The position numbers and the translations under genes are program-made. A stretch of DNA of 64,000 bases from CAYFUF01 sp964394795. GTDB lineage: Bacteria; Bacillota; Clostridia; Tissierellales; Peptoniphilaceae. The stretch is from assembly GCA_964394795.1 (NCBI GenBank), contig CAYMYX010000002.1, forward strand, positions 10,308 to 74,307, read 5' to 3'. Under the pieces are notes generated by a model. That model searched no databases, was not told where the DNA came from, and was given only the letters and a program-made list of their open reading frames with translations. Within the stretch, counting starts at the first letter, position 1. Each line of letters starts with the position of its first letter. Shown here in pieces: positions 1-10,191 of the stretch.

Positions 1-2400
1 TTAAAGAAATATGTCGACCTACCAGACGACCTCTCGATGGACCAGCTTAGTTACGACTTAACCATGAGGACCGTCGAGGTCGAGGGAATAGAAGACTTAC
101 GAGAAAAGTATCAAAAAACGGTTGCGGCAACAATCACCCAAATTGATCCCCATCCTCAAGCGGACAAGCTTCGCATCTGCCAAGTCGATATCGGCGAAGG
201 CGAGGACGTTCAGATTGTTTGCGGGGGGTCCAATCTTGAGGTGGGCCAAGGTGTTGCTGTTACTTTACCCGGAGCTAAAGCAATTTGGCATGGGGAAGGC
301 GACCCGGTTGTTATCGAGGAAACAGAGCTTCGTGGCGAGAAGTCTTACGGAATGATTTGCGGAGCGGACGAATTGGAATTGGGGCCTTTATTTCCTGTCG
401 AAGAAGACCACCAAATCATCGATTTAGGGAAACAAAATATTCATGTTGAAGCGGGTACGCCGCTTGTGGACGCCTTGGGTTTAGATGACTATATCATCGA
501 GATTGATAACAAGTCGCTTACTCACCGTCCCGACCTATGGGGACACTATGGGATCGCTAGAGAGCTTGCGGCAATCTACGGTCTTCCTTTAAAGGAGCTG
601 GAAGCCCTGGATTTTGAAGAGGACTTGGAAACTTATCCTGTCCGTATCGAAAGTGAGGACACCTGCTCCCGTTACATTGCCGTCGAGTACGAGCATGTGG
701 ATGCGAGAAAGTCACCTCTATGGCTGCAGTCTGCCCTGATGAAGGTCGGGGTCAAGCCTATCAATTTGATCGTCGATATTACCAACTACGTCATGATGAC
801 AACGGGTCAGCCTACCCACGCTTATGATGAGGGCCACGTTTCCGGCGGCATCGTTGTTCGGGGAGGCAAAGAACATGAAGACTTAACCCTCCTTGATGGT
901 AAAGAGTTGGACTTAGACAGCCACAATATGGTGATTGCGGATGAAGAAAAGGCAATCGGTCTAGCGGGGATCATGGGCGGTGCCAAAGACTCTATTCTAA
1001 GGAGTACGGAGAACATCGTTTTTGAAGTAGCTAATTTTGATGCTCAAAACATTCGAAAGACGGCTCAGGAATTTGGTGTTCGCACCGAGGCATCCTCTCG
1101 TTTTGAAAAGGGAATTGACACCCAAAGGTCTCTTCAGGCCATCCTCTTTGCCAATTATCTGATTAACGATCTCTTCCCTGAGGCAAAGCCAATCGCTTAT
1201 GAGGATGCGTTGATTCGTGAAACCAAACAAGAAAGCATAGACCTATCTGTATCTTGGTTGTCAAGAAGACTCGGTAAAGAGGTTGACTACAACGAGGTAA
1301 GTGAACTACTGGCTCCTCTAGGTTTTGAGGTTGCGGCCGTTAATGGTGACGATATCCAAGTCTTAGCTCCAAGTTGGAGGTCCACAGGCGATGTCGACTT
1401 GATGGACGACATCCTTGAGGAAGTTGCCCGTATGGTCGGCTATGAAAACTTCGAGCTGAAGGCACCTGAGATCACCCTAGATACGGCTATTTATCAGAAA
1501 GAGACGAGTCTCAGCAGAAGGATTCGGGAGTACCTTGCCTTCTCTTGCGGCTTCCAAGAAATTTTCACCTACCCTTGGGTGAAGGATGAATATGTTGAAG
1601 CAGCAGGCCTTGAGGATGAGGCGCTATTGAAACTTGCTCAACCTCCAGCACCTGATCAAAACAAACTGCGCAACTCCCTAGTTCCAGGATTATTGGAAGC
1701 AGGTGTTAAGAATATCCGCTACTATGACGTTTTCCGCATTTTCGAGCTAACCCAAGTGTTTGACGGAACTGAGTTTAAGCTTATGGAGAGCGGAGAAAGG
1801 CTTCCCGAACAAACGAAGCAGCTGGGTGCAGCTTGTGTTGGAACAGATCCTAAGGAACTCTTTTTTCAGTTGAAAGGCGTGGTAGAAAATTTATCTTTGT
1901 ATTGCCAAATTGATGAGTTTACCTTCAAGCAAGTAAATCAGCCAAGCTGGGCGGATAATAAAGCATGGTTGGAGATTTTCGTAGGAAACGATAAGGTGGG
2001 CGAGTTTGGCCTAATTTCAACGGTTGCCAAGGTAAAGGCGGATTTGAAGCACCATGATATGGCCCTCTTTATCTTGAATGTGGATGCACTAAAACCATTC
2101 GATTCCAGAAGCAATACCTACTATCCTCTTCCACTCTATCCTCACGTAGAACAGGATATCAGCATCCTTGCCGATGATGAGACAACTTGGGCAGAGGTTA
2201 GGGATTTAGTTGCTCCGTTAGTGTATGACGTGAGGTTTATCGATGAATATCACGGCAAGCAGACACCGGAGGGTAAAAAGTCTTTAACACTTCGTGTGGA
2301 AATTGCCTCTGAGACGGGCACTTTAACGAACGAAGAAATTGAAGAAACCATGAGCAAAGTTTTAGAAGCATTAAAATCTGTTGGTACAACAGCGCGATAA
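1..2400 (+). CDS. pheT: Phenylalanyl-tRNA synthetase beta subunit (5' end cut by window)
   Basis: Large subunit of the heterotetrameric PheRS, which charges tRNA-Phe in the cytosol. The reading frame is open from base 1 (first visible residues LKKYVDLPDDLS), which matches the usual PheT N-terminus minus a few residues, so the gene begins just outside the window; the ATG at 37 is internal. Seen in order: a tRNA-binding OB-fold near the start (PHPQADKLRICQVDIG), the B3/4 editing domain (HRPDLWGHYGIARELA), the B5 domain, the catalytic-like core, and a C-terminal ferredoxin-like anticodon-binding domain (YPHVEQDISIL to the end). About 800 visible residues is normal for PheT. pheS would be expected just upstream. 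Confidence 0.97.
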   Translation, partial: LKKYVDLPDDLSMDQLSYDLTMRTVEVEGIEDLREKYQKTVAATITQIDPHPQADKLRICQVDIGEGEDVQIVCGGSNLEVGQGVAVTLPGAKAIWHGEGDPVVIEETELRGEKSYGMICGADELELGPLFPVEEDHQIIDLGKQNIHVEAGTPLVDALGLDDYIIEIDNKSLTHRPDLWGHYGIARELAAIYGLPLKELEALDFEEDLETYPVRIESEDTCSRYIAVEYEHVDARKSPLWLQSALMKVGVKPINLIVDITNYVMMTTGQPTHAYDEGHVSGGIVVRGGKEHEDLTLLDGKELDLDSHNMVIADEEKAIGLAGIMGGAKDSILRSTENIVFEVANFDAQNIRKTAQEFGVRTEASSRFEKGIDTQRSLQAILFANYLINDLFPEAKPIAYEDALIRETKQESIDLSVSWLSRRLGKEVDYNEVSELLAPLGFEVAAVNGDDIQVLAPSWRSTGDVDLMDDILEEVARMVGYENFELKAPEITLDTAIYQKETSLSRRIREYLAFSCGFQEIFTYPWVKDEYVEAAGLEDEALLKLAQPPAPDQNKLRNSLVPGLLEAGVKNIRYYDVFRIFELTQVFDGTEFKLMESGERLPEQTKQLGAACVGTDPKELFFQLKGVVENLSLYCQIDEFTFKQVNQPSWADNKAWLEIFVGNDKVGEFGLISTVAKVKADLKHHDMALFILNVDALKPFDSRSNTYYPLPLYPHVEQDISILADDETTWAEVRDLVAPLVYDVRFIDEYHGKQTPEGKKSLTLRVEIASETGTLTNEEIEETMSKVLEALKSVGTTAR

Positions 2401-2444
2401 TTGGTAATACTAGCAAATAAAAGTAAAAGCAGAAAGGGTTTGGG

Positions 2445-2981
2445 ATGGAAAAGCACAATCGAATTGAAATGACAATCGGTGGTAATGATTATGTTCTTTA
2501 TAGCGATAGAGACACCGAAGATATGCTTGCTATCGCTAACTATGTGGAAAAGAAAATTGAAGAAGTGCCCACGTCGAAACAGCTCTTTAATAAGTCGATG
2601 CCCATAACCCTTGCTGCGGTAAATATCGCCGATGAACTCTTCACCATGAGAGAAGAATTCAAGGACTTGGCGTCGAGAGCGGAAAAGCCGATGGCGGATT
2701 ATGAGCCGAATCGTCTGCGAATCGACAGTTTGGAAAAGAAGAATAATAGCTTCTACCAAGAGAAGATTCGCTTGCAAGAGCGGATTGCCGAGTTAGAGAA
2801 AAGTTTGGCCTCCGTCAAGGCGGAAGCGGATAGGCAAAAGAACTTGCTGACAAAAAGAGACGAGCAAGTCAAAGGATACCAAGACAAACTCCAAGCGCTC
2901 CAAGATAATCTCGACCAAATGGAAAAGAAAAATGTGGATTTCGCTAAGCAACTGCAAGAAGTTAAAAGGACGAATGGATGA
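2445..2981 (+). CDS. zapA: Cell division protein ZapA, long form
   Basis: The N-terminal ~90 residues have the ZapA pattern (IEMTIGGNDYVLYSDRD, then a helix with NYVEKKIEE and ALNIADEL-like AAVNIADELF). ZapA bundles FtsZ filaments at the division site. The remaining ~85 residues are a charged coiled coil rich in Gln, Lys and Glu, so the protein is 178 aa, about twice the length of Bacillus ZapA; long forms are known in Clostridia. The RBS AAAGG lies upstream of ATG 2445. The stop overlaps the ATG of the next gene (ATGA), so the two are translationally coupled. Confidence 0.88.
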   Translation: MEKHNRIEMTIGGNDYVLYSDRDTEDMLAIANYVEKKIEEVPTSKQLFNKSMPITLAAVNIADELFTMREEFKDLASRAEKPMADYEPNRLRIDSLEKKNNSFYQEKIRLQERIAELEKSLASVKAEADRQKNLLTKRDEQVKGYQDKLQALQDNLDQMEKKNVDFAKQLQEVKRTNG

Positions 2982-5368
2982 AGCAGAGTAGACCGGAAAT
3001 TTTAGCACCTGTCGGTAATTGGGGCATGTTCGAAGCCGCCCTCGCCGCCGGCGCTGATGTCATCTATGCCGCCTCCAAGAGCTTTGGGGCAAGAGCCTAC
3101 GCAAGTAACTTTAGCAATGAGGAACTGGAAAAGTTAATACACCGAGCTCATTGGAACGGAATAAAAGTGTACATCACTTTCAACACCTTGGTGAAGGAAG
3201 ATGAACTGGACGAAGCGATCGACCAAATCGATGCTTTGGTAGCCATGCGCTGCGATGCCCTCATCGTCCAAGATATGGGCATCATCCGCCTTCTTCAAGA
3301 CAGACACCCTGACCTACCTATCCATGGATCAACCCAGTTAAGCGTCACCAGTCTTGAGGGCGCTCGCTACTTGGAAAAACTTGGCCTCAGCCGAATCGTT
3401 CTAGGCCGAGAAGTTACGATAGAAGAAGCGACTCGAATTAAGGCGTCTACCAAACTTGAAGTTGAAGCCTTTGTTCATGGTTCGCTGTGCGTCAGCGTTT
3501 CCGGTCAGTGCCTGATGAGCTCCTTTGCCGGAGGCCGAAGTGGGAACAGGGGAAGGTGTGCACAACCCTGCCGGAAGACTTACGAGCTGAAGGATGGCCA
3601 GGGAAAACTAATCGCCAAAGATAACACCTATATCAGTCCGAGGGACCTACAAACTATCTCCTTTATTGACCGCTATCATGAAATTGGTTTGGATTGTTTC
3701 AAGATTGAGGGTCGAATGAAGAAACCGGAGTATGTCTATTCCGCAGTTACTTCCTATAGGCAAGCCTTGGATAAGGAGAATGTGGACCTTCTAGCCCTCC
3801 AGCTTGTTTCCAACCGACCTTTTACCAAAGGTCTTTCTTTTCATGATTTTGGTGTAGATTACGCCTTCAAAGAAGATGAGAAATCTGGGAAGATTATTGG
3901 TCAGGTTGTTAAGCATGGTCGAGGCTTTGCCCTGCCTTTAGAAGAAGAGATAGTCAAAGGTGACATCATTCACATCAAAAGTAAGAAACATTACTTCCCA
4001 CTCACCGCTACCGAAGATCATAATTCGGGTAGTCGTTGGGATTTATCTGCTTATACTGACTTAATCGAGGGCGAACATGCCTACCTCATCTACAGGCAAA
4101 GGACTAGAGACAAGCTAGAAGAAGTTCAAGATGCTGGTTTAGCATTAAAACGCGAGGTTTCCATAGACGCCAGCTTTATTGTAGGTGAAAAATTGCGATT
4201 GACGGCTTCCAGCGAAGGCGTTATGGCAAGGATAGAAGCCGATGAAGTTCAAGCAGCGAGGACACAACCGCTATCAAAAGACCGCATTGAGGAATCGCTA
4301 GGACAGCTAGGGGACAGTCCCTTCCTTTTGGAAGAATTGAAACTTCATGTCCAAGGGGAAGGCTTTCTGCCCATCTCGAAGATTAAGCAAGCTAGACGGA
4401 ACCTCTTAATGGGTTTAGAGAATAAGATACTGGAACAAAATTTTCCACCATATCCAGAGGCCAATACTAGCGTAGCCAGCCAGATAAAGCAGCAATCGGA
4501 AAACTGGAATGAATGGTCGCCACAAGAAGTCAAAATCGATTTGGACACCTATGATTTTCCGGATATATTTGGAGAAGCTATAGCTAATCTAAGCATGGTC
4601 ATCGTCCATCGCGAAGAGCAGATCAAACCTTGGGTGGAGCAAGGAATTCCGGTGATTTTTGCCGGACCAAGGCTCTTGGAAGCTGATGGTTATAAGAAAT
4701 TAGAATCCCTTATCCTTAGAAACAAAGAAGCTTTATCGGGTTATCTGGTCCAATCGTTAAATGATCTTGGCTTTTACCAACACTTGATTAATAACGGCAT
4801 CTTGGACAAAGAGTCCGTTCGTTTGATGGGGGGCCACGAACTTAACATTACCAACCACATGGCCATCGAATGGTTAAAAGATGCAGGCATGAGCCATTAT
4901 GTACCATCGCCGGAGCTAAAGATAGGGGATAGCCTTGCCATGAGACAGGTTTCGCCAACTGAGCCGGCAAGCCACTTGCTCGCCTACGGTAGGTTAAGCG
5001 GGATGCTCATGAAACACTGCCCGGCAGCTATGGTCAAGGGTTGTATAGATGATTCCCAGTGTCCGACCTGCCAGTTTCGTAAGAATATTTTCCTCGTCGA
5101 TGAATATGGGAGTAGGGAAGTCTATCGCCAGCATGGCTACAGTGAACTCCTCCTCCCAACTACTATCGATTTGCGTTATGACAGCGGTTTAGTTAAGCAA
5201 GCAAAACCGGCTTATCTCCACCTTGTACATCGAGGCGAAGGAGAGATTGTTGAGACTCTTCGCTACTGGACAAACTGGATTAGCAATGGCGGAAAGTTTA
5301 AAGACCTACCTATGGATAAAAGACGGAAGAAGGCAAAACTCGGCAACTATATTGATGGGATTGAATAA
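2978..5368 (+). CDS. U32 family peptidase with DUF3656 (RlhA-like)
   Basis: 796 aa. The N-terminal TIM-barrel-like U32 domain begins PEILAPVGNWGMFEAALAAGADVIY and carries the family cysteine cluster in VHGSLCVSVSGQCL, GNRGRCAQPCR and KGCIDDSQCPTCQF. The region around residues 390-500 fits DUF3656. Relatives include the E. coli 23S rRNA hydroxylase RlhA and enzymes that hydroxylate tRNA or quinones, so the 'collagenase' label is doubtful and an Fe-S RNA-modifying role is more likely; the substrate cannot be read from sequence. It overlaps zapA by 4 bases and precedes mutS2 by 15, a common clostridial order. Confidence 0.87.
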   Translation: MKQSRPEILAPVGNWGMFEAALAAGADVIYAASKSFGARAYASNFSNEELEKLIHRAHWNGIKVYITFNTLVKEDELDEAIDQIDALVAMRCDALIVQDMGIIRLLQDRHPDLPIHGSTQLSVTSLEGARYLEKLGLSRIVLGREVTIEEATRIKASTKLEVEAFVHGSLCVSVSGQCLMSSFAGGRSGNRGRCAQPCRKTYELKDGQGKLIAKDNTYISPRDLQTISFIDRYHEIGLDCFKIEGRMKKPEYVYSAVTSYRQALDKENVDLLALQLVSNRPFTKGLSFHDFGVDYAFKEDEKSGKIIGQVVKHGRGFALPLEEEIVKGDIIHIKSKKHYFPLTATEDHNSGSRWDLSAYTDLIEGEHAYLIYRQRTRDKLEEVQDAGLALKREVSIDASFIVGEKLRLTASSEGVMARIEADEVQAARTQPLSKDRIEESLGQLGDSPFLLEELKLHVQGEGFLPISKIKQARRNLLMGLENKILEQNFPPYPEANTSVASQIKQQSENWNEWSPQEVKIDLDTYDFPDIFGEAIANLSMVIVHREEQIKPWVEQGIPVIFAGPRLLEADGYKKLESLILRNKEALSGYLVQSLNDLGFYQHLINNGILDKESVRLMGGHELNITNHMAIEWLKDAGMSHYVPSPELKIGDSLAMRQVSPTEPASHLLAYGRLSGMLMKHCPAAMVKGCIDDSQCPTCQFRKNIFLVDEYGSREVYRQHGYSELLLPTTIDLRYDSGLVKQAKPAYLHLVHRGEGEIVETLRYWTNWISNGGKFKDLPMDKRRKKAKLGNYIDGIE

Positions 5369-5383
5369 AAGAAAGGCGGAGAA

Positions 5384-7735
5384 ATGGAAGACAATGTTCT
5401 CCTTACATTAGAATATGACAAGATTCTCGTTGGTTTAGGGAAACACTGTGCTTCTGACCTCGGAAAGAGGATGGTGACCCGCCTAAGACCCAGCGATGAT
5501 ATAAAAGAAATAGAGGGTTGGCAAGCTGATACTGAAGAAGCCATTGAAATGATTCTCCAAATAGGAAATCCACCGCTTTTTGGTATAACCGAAATCAAGT
5601 CGGCTGTCATTCGAGCAGATAAGGGGGGAACCCTATCGCCTGGACAGCTCCTCCAGATCGCGGAGAGCTTACGAGTTTCTCAGGCTTTGATTGACTACGT
5701 GGAAGAGGCCGAAGTTTCTCCATTACGGGACAGGATTTCCAACCTCTTTACTCACCAGGGGCTCTACGATGTAATCAACAATGCGATTCAAGCAGATGAA
5801 TCTATCGCCGATCGGGCATCCAGCACGCTATATCGAATTAGACGAAATATCGAAAGCAAAGAAAGCCAGATTAAGGATAAGCTGAATTCCATCATGAATC
5901 AAGCTGCCCAATCAGGCCACCTACGGGAGAACCTGATCACCATGCGGGAAGGCCGATATGTGCTTCCTGTTAAAGCAGAAAGCAGACGGCACATGCAAGG
6001 TGTCGTACACGACCAATCCGGCTCGGGGGCAACCTACTTTATCGAGCCCTTAGCTATCGTCAATTTAAATAACGAAATTCGCCAACTGGAAGGGGAGGAG
6101 CAAGAAGAAATTAGCCGTATCCTCAAGTCCTTATCCCAAGAGGTTGCCGACTTCGCTGAACCGGTCGCAAGCAACCAAGATCACCTTCAATTTATCGACT
6201 TCACTTTCGGCAAGGCGAAATATGCCTTAAAGATGGGTGGCATTCGACCAACGATGACGGATGACCGGGTAACGAATATTCATCAAGCTCGCCATCCACT
6301 CTTGGGCGAAAATGTCGTTCCCATCAATATCGAATTGGGAGACACTTTCAATACCTTGATTATCACGGGACCTAATACCGGTGGTAAGACGGTTACGCTG
6401 AAAACCTTAGGTTTGTTGACAGTTATGGCCCAATCTGGCTTGCAGATTCCCGCAAAAGCCCCCTCTAAAGTGGGCGTTTACTCAAACGTCTACGCCGATA
6501 TCGGTGACAAGCAATCCATTGAAATGAGCTTGTCCACCTTCTCGGCTTCCATGACCAATATCATCGATATTTTGGAGAAGGCAGATCCTACTTCCTTGAT
6601 TCTATTCGATGAACTTGGAGCAGGAACTGACCCGACGGAGGGCGCAGCGTTGGCCATGTCCATCCTAGCCTACCTCACCGATCATGATATTCGAACGGTA
6701 GCAACTACCCACTATTCGGAACTAAAACTCTTTGCCATACGAGAAAAGCTTATCCAAAATGCGTCGGTGGAGTTCGATGTGGAGAGTTTGTCTCCAACCT
6801 ATAAGTTAACGATTGGCTTGCCGGGCAGGTCTAATGCCTTCGACATCTCCAGGCGCTTAGGCTTGTCCGAGAACATCTTAGAAAGCGCCCAAAACCACCT
6901 TGCCTCGGAGAATATCCACTTTGAAGATGTTCTCCATGATATTGAAGAGTCAAGAAAGCGGGCAGAGACCGACCAAGCGAATATGGAACGGCTCCGTAGC
7001 GACTATGAGATCAAGCTAAAGAAAATGAAAGACGAACTTGAACGCGCTCAGGAAAACCATGAGAAGCAGATGGAAAGCGCCAAAGCCGAAGCAAGAGATA
7101 TCATTCTCGAAGCCCAAGTGACTGCTCAAAAGCTGATTCGAGAAGCGAAACAGGCTAGCAAGGGTAGCACTCAAGAGCTTGACCGAACCCTGACATCGAT
7201 TCGAGAGCAAGTCCAGGAAGAGGAGGGCAAGTTAGCCCCCAAAGTTCCCCAAAAGAAGAAAGGGCAGGACGAAAGACCCTTCCGAATGGGGGAGACGGTG
7301 GAGATTGTGTCTATGGCCCAAAGGGGTTCTATCATCGATGGCCCGGATCGCAACGGCGATGTCCTTATCCAAATGGGTATTCTTAAAGTTAATTCCAACG
7401 TTAAAGATTTAATCCATGTAGAGGAAGACAAGTCGGTTCAGAGCAAGCATTCATCCCCGAGTAAGATTCTAGAACAGAAGAAGTCAATGGACATCTCCAT
7501 GGAATTGGATTTACGAGGGCAACGATATGAAGAAGCGCTAGATATCGTGGATAAGTATCTGGACGATGCCATCCTAGCGGGTTTACACGTGGTCCGCCTG
7601 ATTCATGGTAAGGGGACCGGCGCCTTGCGGCAAGGAGTCACCGAGTTTTTGAGAAAAGACAGCAGAGTAGCCAAGTACCAACTTGCGGATGAAAAGGAAG
7701 GCGGCGCAGGAGTCACCGTCGTCGAATTGAAATAA
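5384..7735 (+). CDS. mutS2: MutS2 ribosome-rescue / anti-recombination ATPase
   Basis: 783 aa, full length. The MutS-type core and clamp lack the mismatch-recognition domain I. Walker A GPNTGGKT is at about residue 329, Walker B is in LILFDELGAGTDP and the family motif is TTHYSELK. A long acidic/basic coiled coil follows (residues ~515-620), and the C-terminal Smr nuclease domain starts near residue 706 (LDLRGQRYEEAL, HGKGTGALR). Family members suppress recombination and split collided ribosomes. RBS AAAGGCGGAG precedes ATG 5384. The stop overlaps an upstream possible argS ATG by one base. Confidence 0.95.
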   Translation: MEDNVLLTLEYDKILVGLGKHCASDLGKRMVTRLRPSDDIKEIEGWQADTEEAIEMILQIGNPPLFGITEIKSAVIRADKGGTLSPGQLLQIAESLRVSQALIDYVEEAEVSPLRDRISNLFTHQGLYDVINNAIQADESIADRASSTLYRIRRNIESKESQIKDKLNSIMNQAAQSGHLRENLITMREGRYVLPVKAESRRHMQGVVHDQSGSGATYFIEPLAIVNLNNEIRQLEGEEQEEISRILKSLSQEVADFAEPVASNQDHLQFIDFTFGKAKYALKMGGIRPTMTDDRVTNIHQARHPLLGENVVPINIELGDTFNTLIITGPNTGGKTVTLKTLGLLTVMAQSGLQIPAKAPSKVGVYSNVYADIGDKQSIEMSLSTFSASMTNIIDILEKADPTSLILFDELGAGTDPTEGAALAMSILAYLTDHDIRTVATTHYSELKLFAIREKLIQNASVEFDVESLSPTYKLTIGLPGRSNAFDISRRLGLSENILESAQNHLASENIHFEDVLHDIEESRKRAETDQANMERLRSDYEIKLKKMKDELERAQENHEKQMESAKAEARDIILEAQVTAQKLIREAKQASKGSTQELDRTLTSIREQVQEEEGKLAPKVPQKKKGQDERPFRMGETVEIVSMAQRGSIIDGPDRNGDVLIQMGILKVNSNVKDLIHVEEDKSVQSKHSSPSKILEQKKSMDISMELDLRGQRYEEALDIVDKYLDDAILAGLHVVRLIHGKGTGALRQGVTEFLRKDSRVAKYQLADEKEGGAGVTVVELK

Positions 7736-7746
7736 TGGAGCAGTTT

Positions 7747-9456
7747 ATGAAAGATTATAGAAACGAAATCGCCAAACTTTTGGTTGAGCAAAATATTGAG
7801 TTAACAGAGGAAGAAATAGTCCGAGGGATTGAGACTCCTCCAAATATGGATCTGGGGGACTATGCCTTTCCATGCTTCCTATTAGCAAAAACCATGAGGA
7901 AGAGCCCACAAATTATTGCGGAAGAACTTGCCGGCAAGTTAGAAGCCGACTGGTTAGATCGAGTTGAAGCAAAAGGGCCATACGTCAACTTTTTTCTAGT
8001 AACAAACACCTTGGCATCCGATGTCATCAACCAGGTACTCCTAGAGAAGGACAGGTTCGGGTCATCGAATGAGGGTGCCGGGAAGACGGTTTGCGCCGAG
8101 TTCTCGTCAACCAATATTGCAAAGCCCTTCCATATCGGGCACATCCGATCAACGGTTCAAGGCGATGCCTTAGCTTCCATCTACGAATTTCTCGGCTATG
8201 ACACTGTCCGTATCAACTATCTGGGCGATTACGGAACCCAATTTGGCATGCTTATCAATGCTTACGAGCTTTGGGGGAATGAGGAAGCCCTAGAGGAAGA
8301 TCCTATTCCCGAACTTCTGCGTTTGTATGTCAAATACAACAAGGAGGCGGAAACTAACCGTGACCTTCAGGAAGCAGCCCGTGAACGTTTCTATCAGTTG
8401 GAGCAGGGTTCAGAGGCAGAAATGAAGCTTTGGGAACGATTCAAAGAGGTCAGCTTAAAGGAATTTCAACGGGTCTATGACCTCTTAGACATCCGTTTTG
8501 ACAGCTGGGACGGCGAATTTTACCACGCCCAATTTATCGACGACCTCTTGGTCGAATTGGAGGAGAAGAACCTCCTCATTAAAGATGAAGGGGCGATGAT
8601 TATACCTCTAGATGATGACATGCCACCGGCTATTATCGTCAAGAGCAATGGGTCATCCACCTATTTAACCAGAGACGTAGCCACGGCGCTTTATCGAAAG
8701 AGAACTTACGATTTCGTAGAGAACCTCTACGTCGTTGGTTCCCAACAAAGCTTGCACTTCAAACAATTAATCAACGTCATCGACAAGATGGGTTACGACT
8801 GGGCAGATGAAATCAAACACATTGCCTTCGGCATGATTTCTCTAGCTGAGGGGACCATGTCCACCCGGTCCGGCAATGTCGTCTTCCTTGAAGATGTCTT
8901 GAATAATGCGATCAATAAGACGAAAAATATCATGGACGAACGAAACCCCGACCTAGAAAACCGAGATGAGGTAGCCAAACAAGTCGGTATCGGCGCTGTG
9001 AAGTTCCAAGAACTCCTTAACAATCGTGTGAAAGACTATGTCTTCTCCTGGGATGAAATCCTGAACTTCGACGGCGAAACCGGACCCTATGTCCAATACA
9101 CAGCGGCTAGGGCATGGAGCGTTATGACGAGAGCGGAGAAGGAGCTTGATTTAGAACCTTTCGAGAGTTTAGGCTTTAAGCATCTGAACTTATCCGAAGA
9201 ACACAGCGTAATTCGTCAGCTCTATGAGTTCCCTCAAATCGTATCAGCCGCTCAAAAGAAGAAAGAACCCTCGCTCATTACCCGCCACTTGGTGGAAATC
9301 GCGAAAGCCTTTAATAAGTTTTACGGTCAAGCCTCCATCCTCAATGCGGAGACTAAAGAATTAGCTCTTGAGCGTTATGCCATCGTAAAAGCAACGAGAC
9401 AAGTGCTGGAAATCGGCCTTGGCTTGCTCGGCATTGCAAGCCCAGAAAAAATGTAG
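7747..9456 (+). CDS. argS: Arginyl-tRNA synthetase
   Basis: Class I synthetase that charges tRNA-Arg. The N-terminal Add-1 domain is followed by the HIGH signature (FHIGHIRST, ~residue 128), the KMSKS-equivalent MSTRSGN (~371), and a C-terminal DALR anticodon-binding domain ending GIASPEKM. An in-frame ATG at 7735 overlaps the mutS2 stop but has no RBS; ATG 7747 has GGAG 6 bases upstream, so it is chosen (569 aa). It is followed after 10 bases by a membrane-protein gene. Confidence 0.95.
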   Translation: MKDYRNEIAKLLVEQNIELTEEEIVRGIETPPNMDLGDYAFPCFLLAKTMRKSPQIIAEELAGKLEADWLDRVEAKGPYVNFFLVTNTLASDVINQVLLEKDRFGSSNEGAGKTVCAEFSSTNIAKPFHIGHIRSTVQGDALASIYEFLGYDTVRINYLGDYGTQFGMLINAYELWGNEEALEEDPIPELLRLYVKYNKEAETNRDLQEAARERFYQLEQGSEAEMKLWERFKEVSLKEFQRVYDLLDIRFDSWDGEFYHAQFIDDLLVELEEKNLLIKDEGAMIIPLDDDMPPAIIVKSNGSSTYLTRDVATALYRKRTYDFVENLYVVGSQQSLHFKQLINVIDKMGYDWADEIKHIAFGMISLAEGTMSTRSGNVVFLEDVLNNAINKTKNIMDERNPDLENRDEVAKQVGIGAVKFQELLNNRVKDYVFSWDEILNFDGETGPYVQYTAARAWSVMTRAEKELDLEPFESLGFKHLNLSEEHSVIRQLYEFPQIVSAAQKKKEPSLITRHLVEIAKAFNKFYGQASILNAETKELALERYAIVKATRQVLEIGLGLLGIASPEKM

Positions 9457-9466
9457 GAGGTTACCA

Positions 9467-10189
9467 GTGGAAGATCTACAATATGTGTATCAGAACTTCT
9501 TTACAAAATTAAAAAGCTACATCAGCTCGTTACCTGTGCTAATTGTTGCTTTCCTTGCCTACTTTGGCATCATGATGATTTTCAATCGGTTGACTTTTAG
9601 CTTGCCCTCCGGAGTCAATATCTTCATGGGCTTCATTCGCTGGTTCTTGCGATTGGCAATCATGTCCCACTTAGCGTCTTTATTGCAGACGATGGTTATC
9701 AGAGGACAGCTCCGTTTTCAAGACCTTTTAAACTTCGATAACCGCTTCGTGGGGAGATTGAGCCAAGTGTTCTTCATCTTCTACTTGATTGAGCTCTTCG
9801 TTAGCCGCTCAGGTATCTTAGGTGGCGTTGGTCCATTAGCGCCTTGGATTCTCCTCATTTGGGCAATCTTTACCGCCCCAGCCTTTGAAGCCGTCCACCT
9901 TGGTAATGAAAACATGAGTACCATCTTTCAATCCTTGATTGAATATTGGACGACGAATATACTTGCTCTCTTACCTTATCTTGCCGTCAGTATCCTGATT
10001 TACCTGTTTGTTTGGCAGCGACTATTGGTGTGGGCCATGGTTGCAACCAACTCTTTCATACTCGCTCAAGTCCTTTATGCTATTTTGGGCTCGGTGCTTA
10101 TGGCCCTCTTCATGCTCACCAGAGATATCCTCTTCCGAGAGACTTACTTTTCCAATCCAAGGTCCAGAAAATACAAGGGAGGGTTCTAA
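9467..10189 (+). CDS. Multi-pass membrane protein, unknown function
   Basis: 240 aa starting at GTG 9467, which has AGGAGG 6 bases upstream; a longer in-frame start inside argS has no RBS. Five or six hydrophobic segments are visible (roughly residues 21-40, 50-68, 97-115, 123-142, 162-182, 195-222). The N-terminus (VEDLQYVYQNFFTKL) and the basic C-terminus (NPRSRKYKGGF) are likely cytosolic. I recognise no family. Its stop lies 2 bases before the TPR gene, whose RBS is inside its last codons, so the two are probably co-translated and may act together at the membrane. Confidence 0.72.
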   Translation: MEDLQYVYQNFFTKLKSYISSLPVLIVAFLAYFGIMMIFNRLTFSLPSGVNIFMGFIRWFLRLAIMSHLASLLQTMVIRGQLRFQDLLNFDNRFVGRLSQVFFIFYLIELFVSRSGILGGVGPLAPWILLIWAIFTAPAFEAVHLGNENMSTIFQSLIEYWTTNILALLPYLAVSILIYLFVWQRLLVWAMVATNSFILAQVLYAILGSVLMALFMLTRDILFRETYFSNPRSRKYKGGF

Positions 10190-10191
10190 CG

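Noticed and set aside
37..60. ATG at 37 as the start of pheT
   Set aside because: The frame is open to base 1 and codes typical PheT N-terminal residues, so the gene is cut by the window.
9946..10191. Longer N-terminus for the TPR protein
   Set aside because: It lies inside the membrane-protein gene in another frame; GTG 10192 has a strong RBS.
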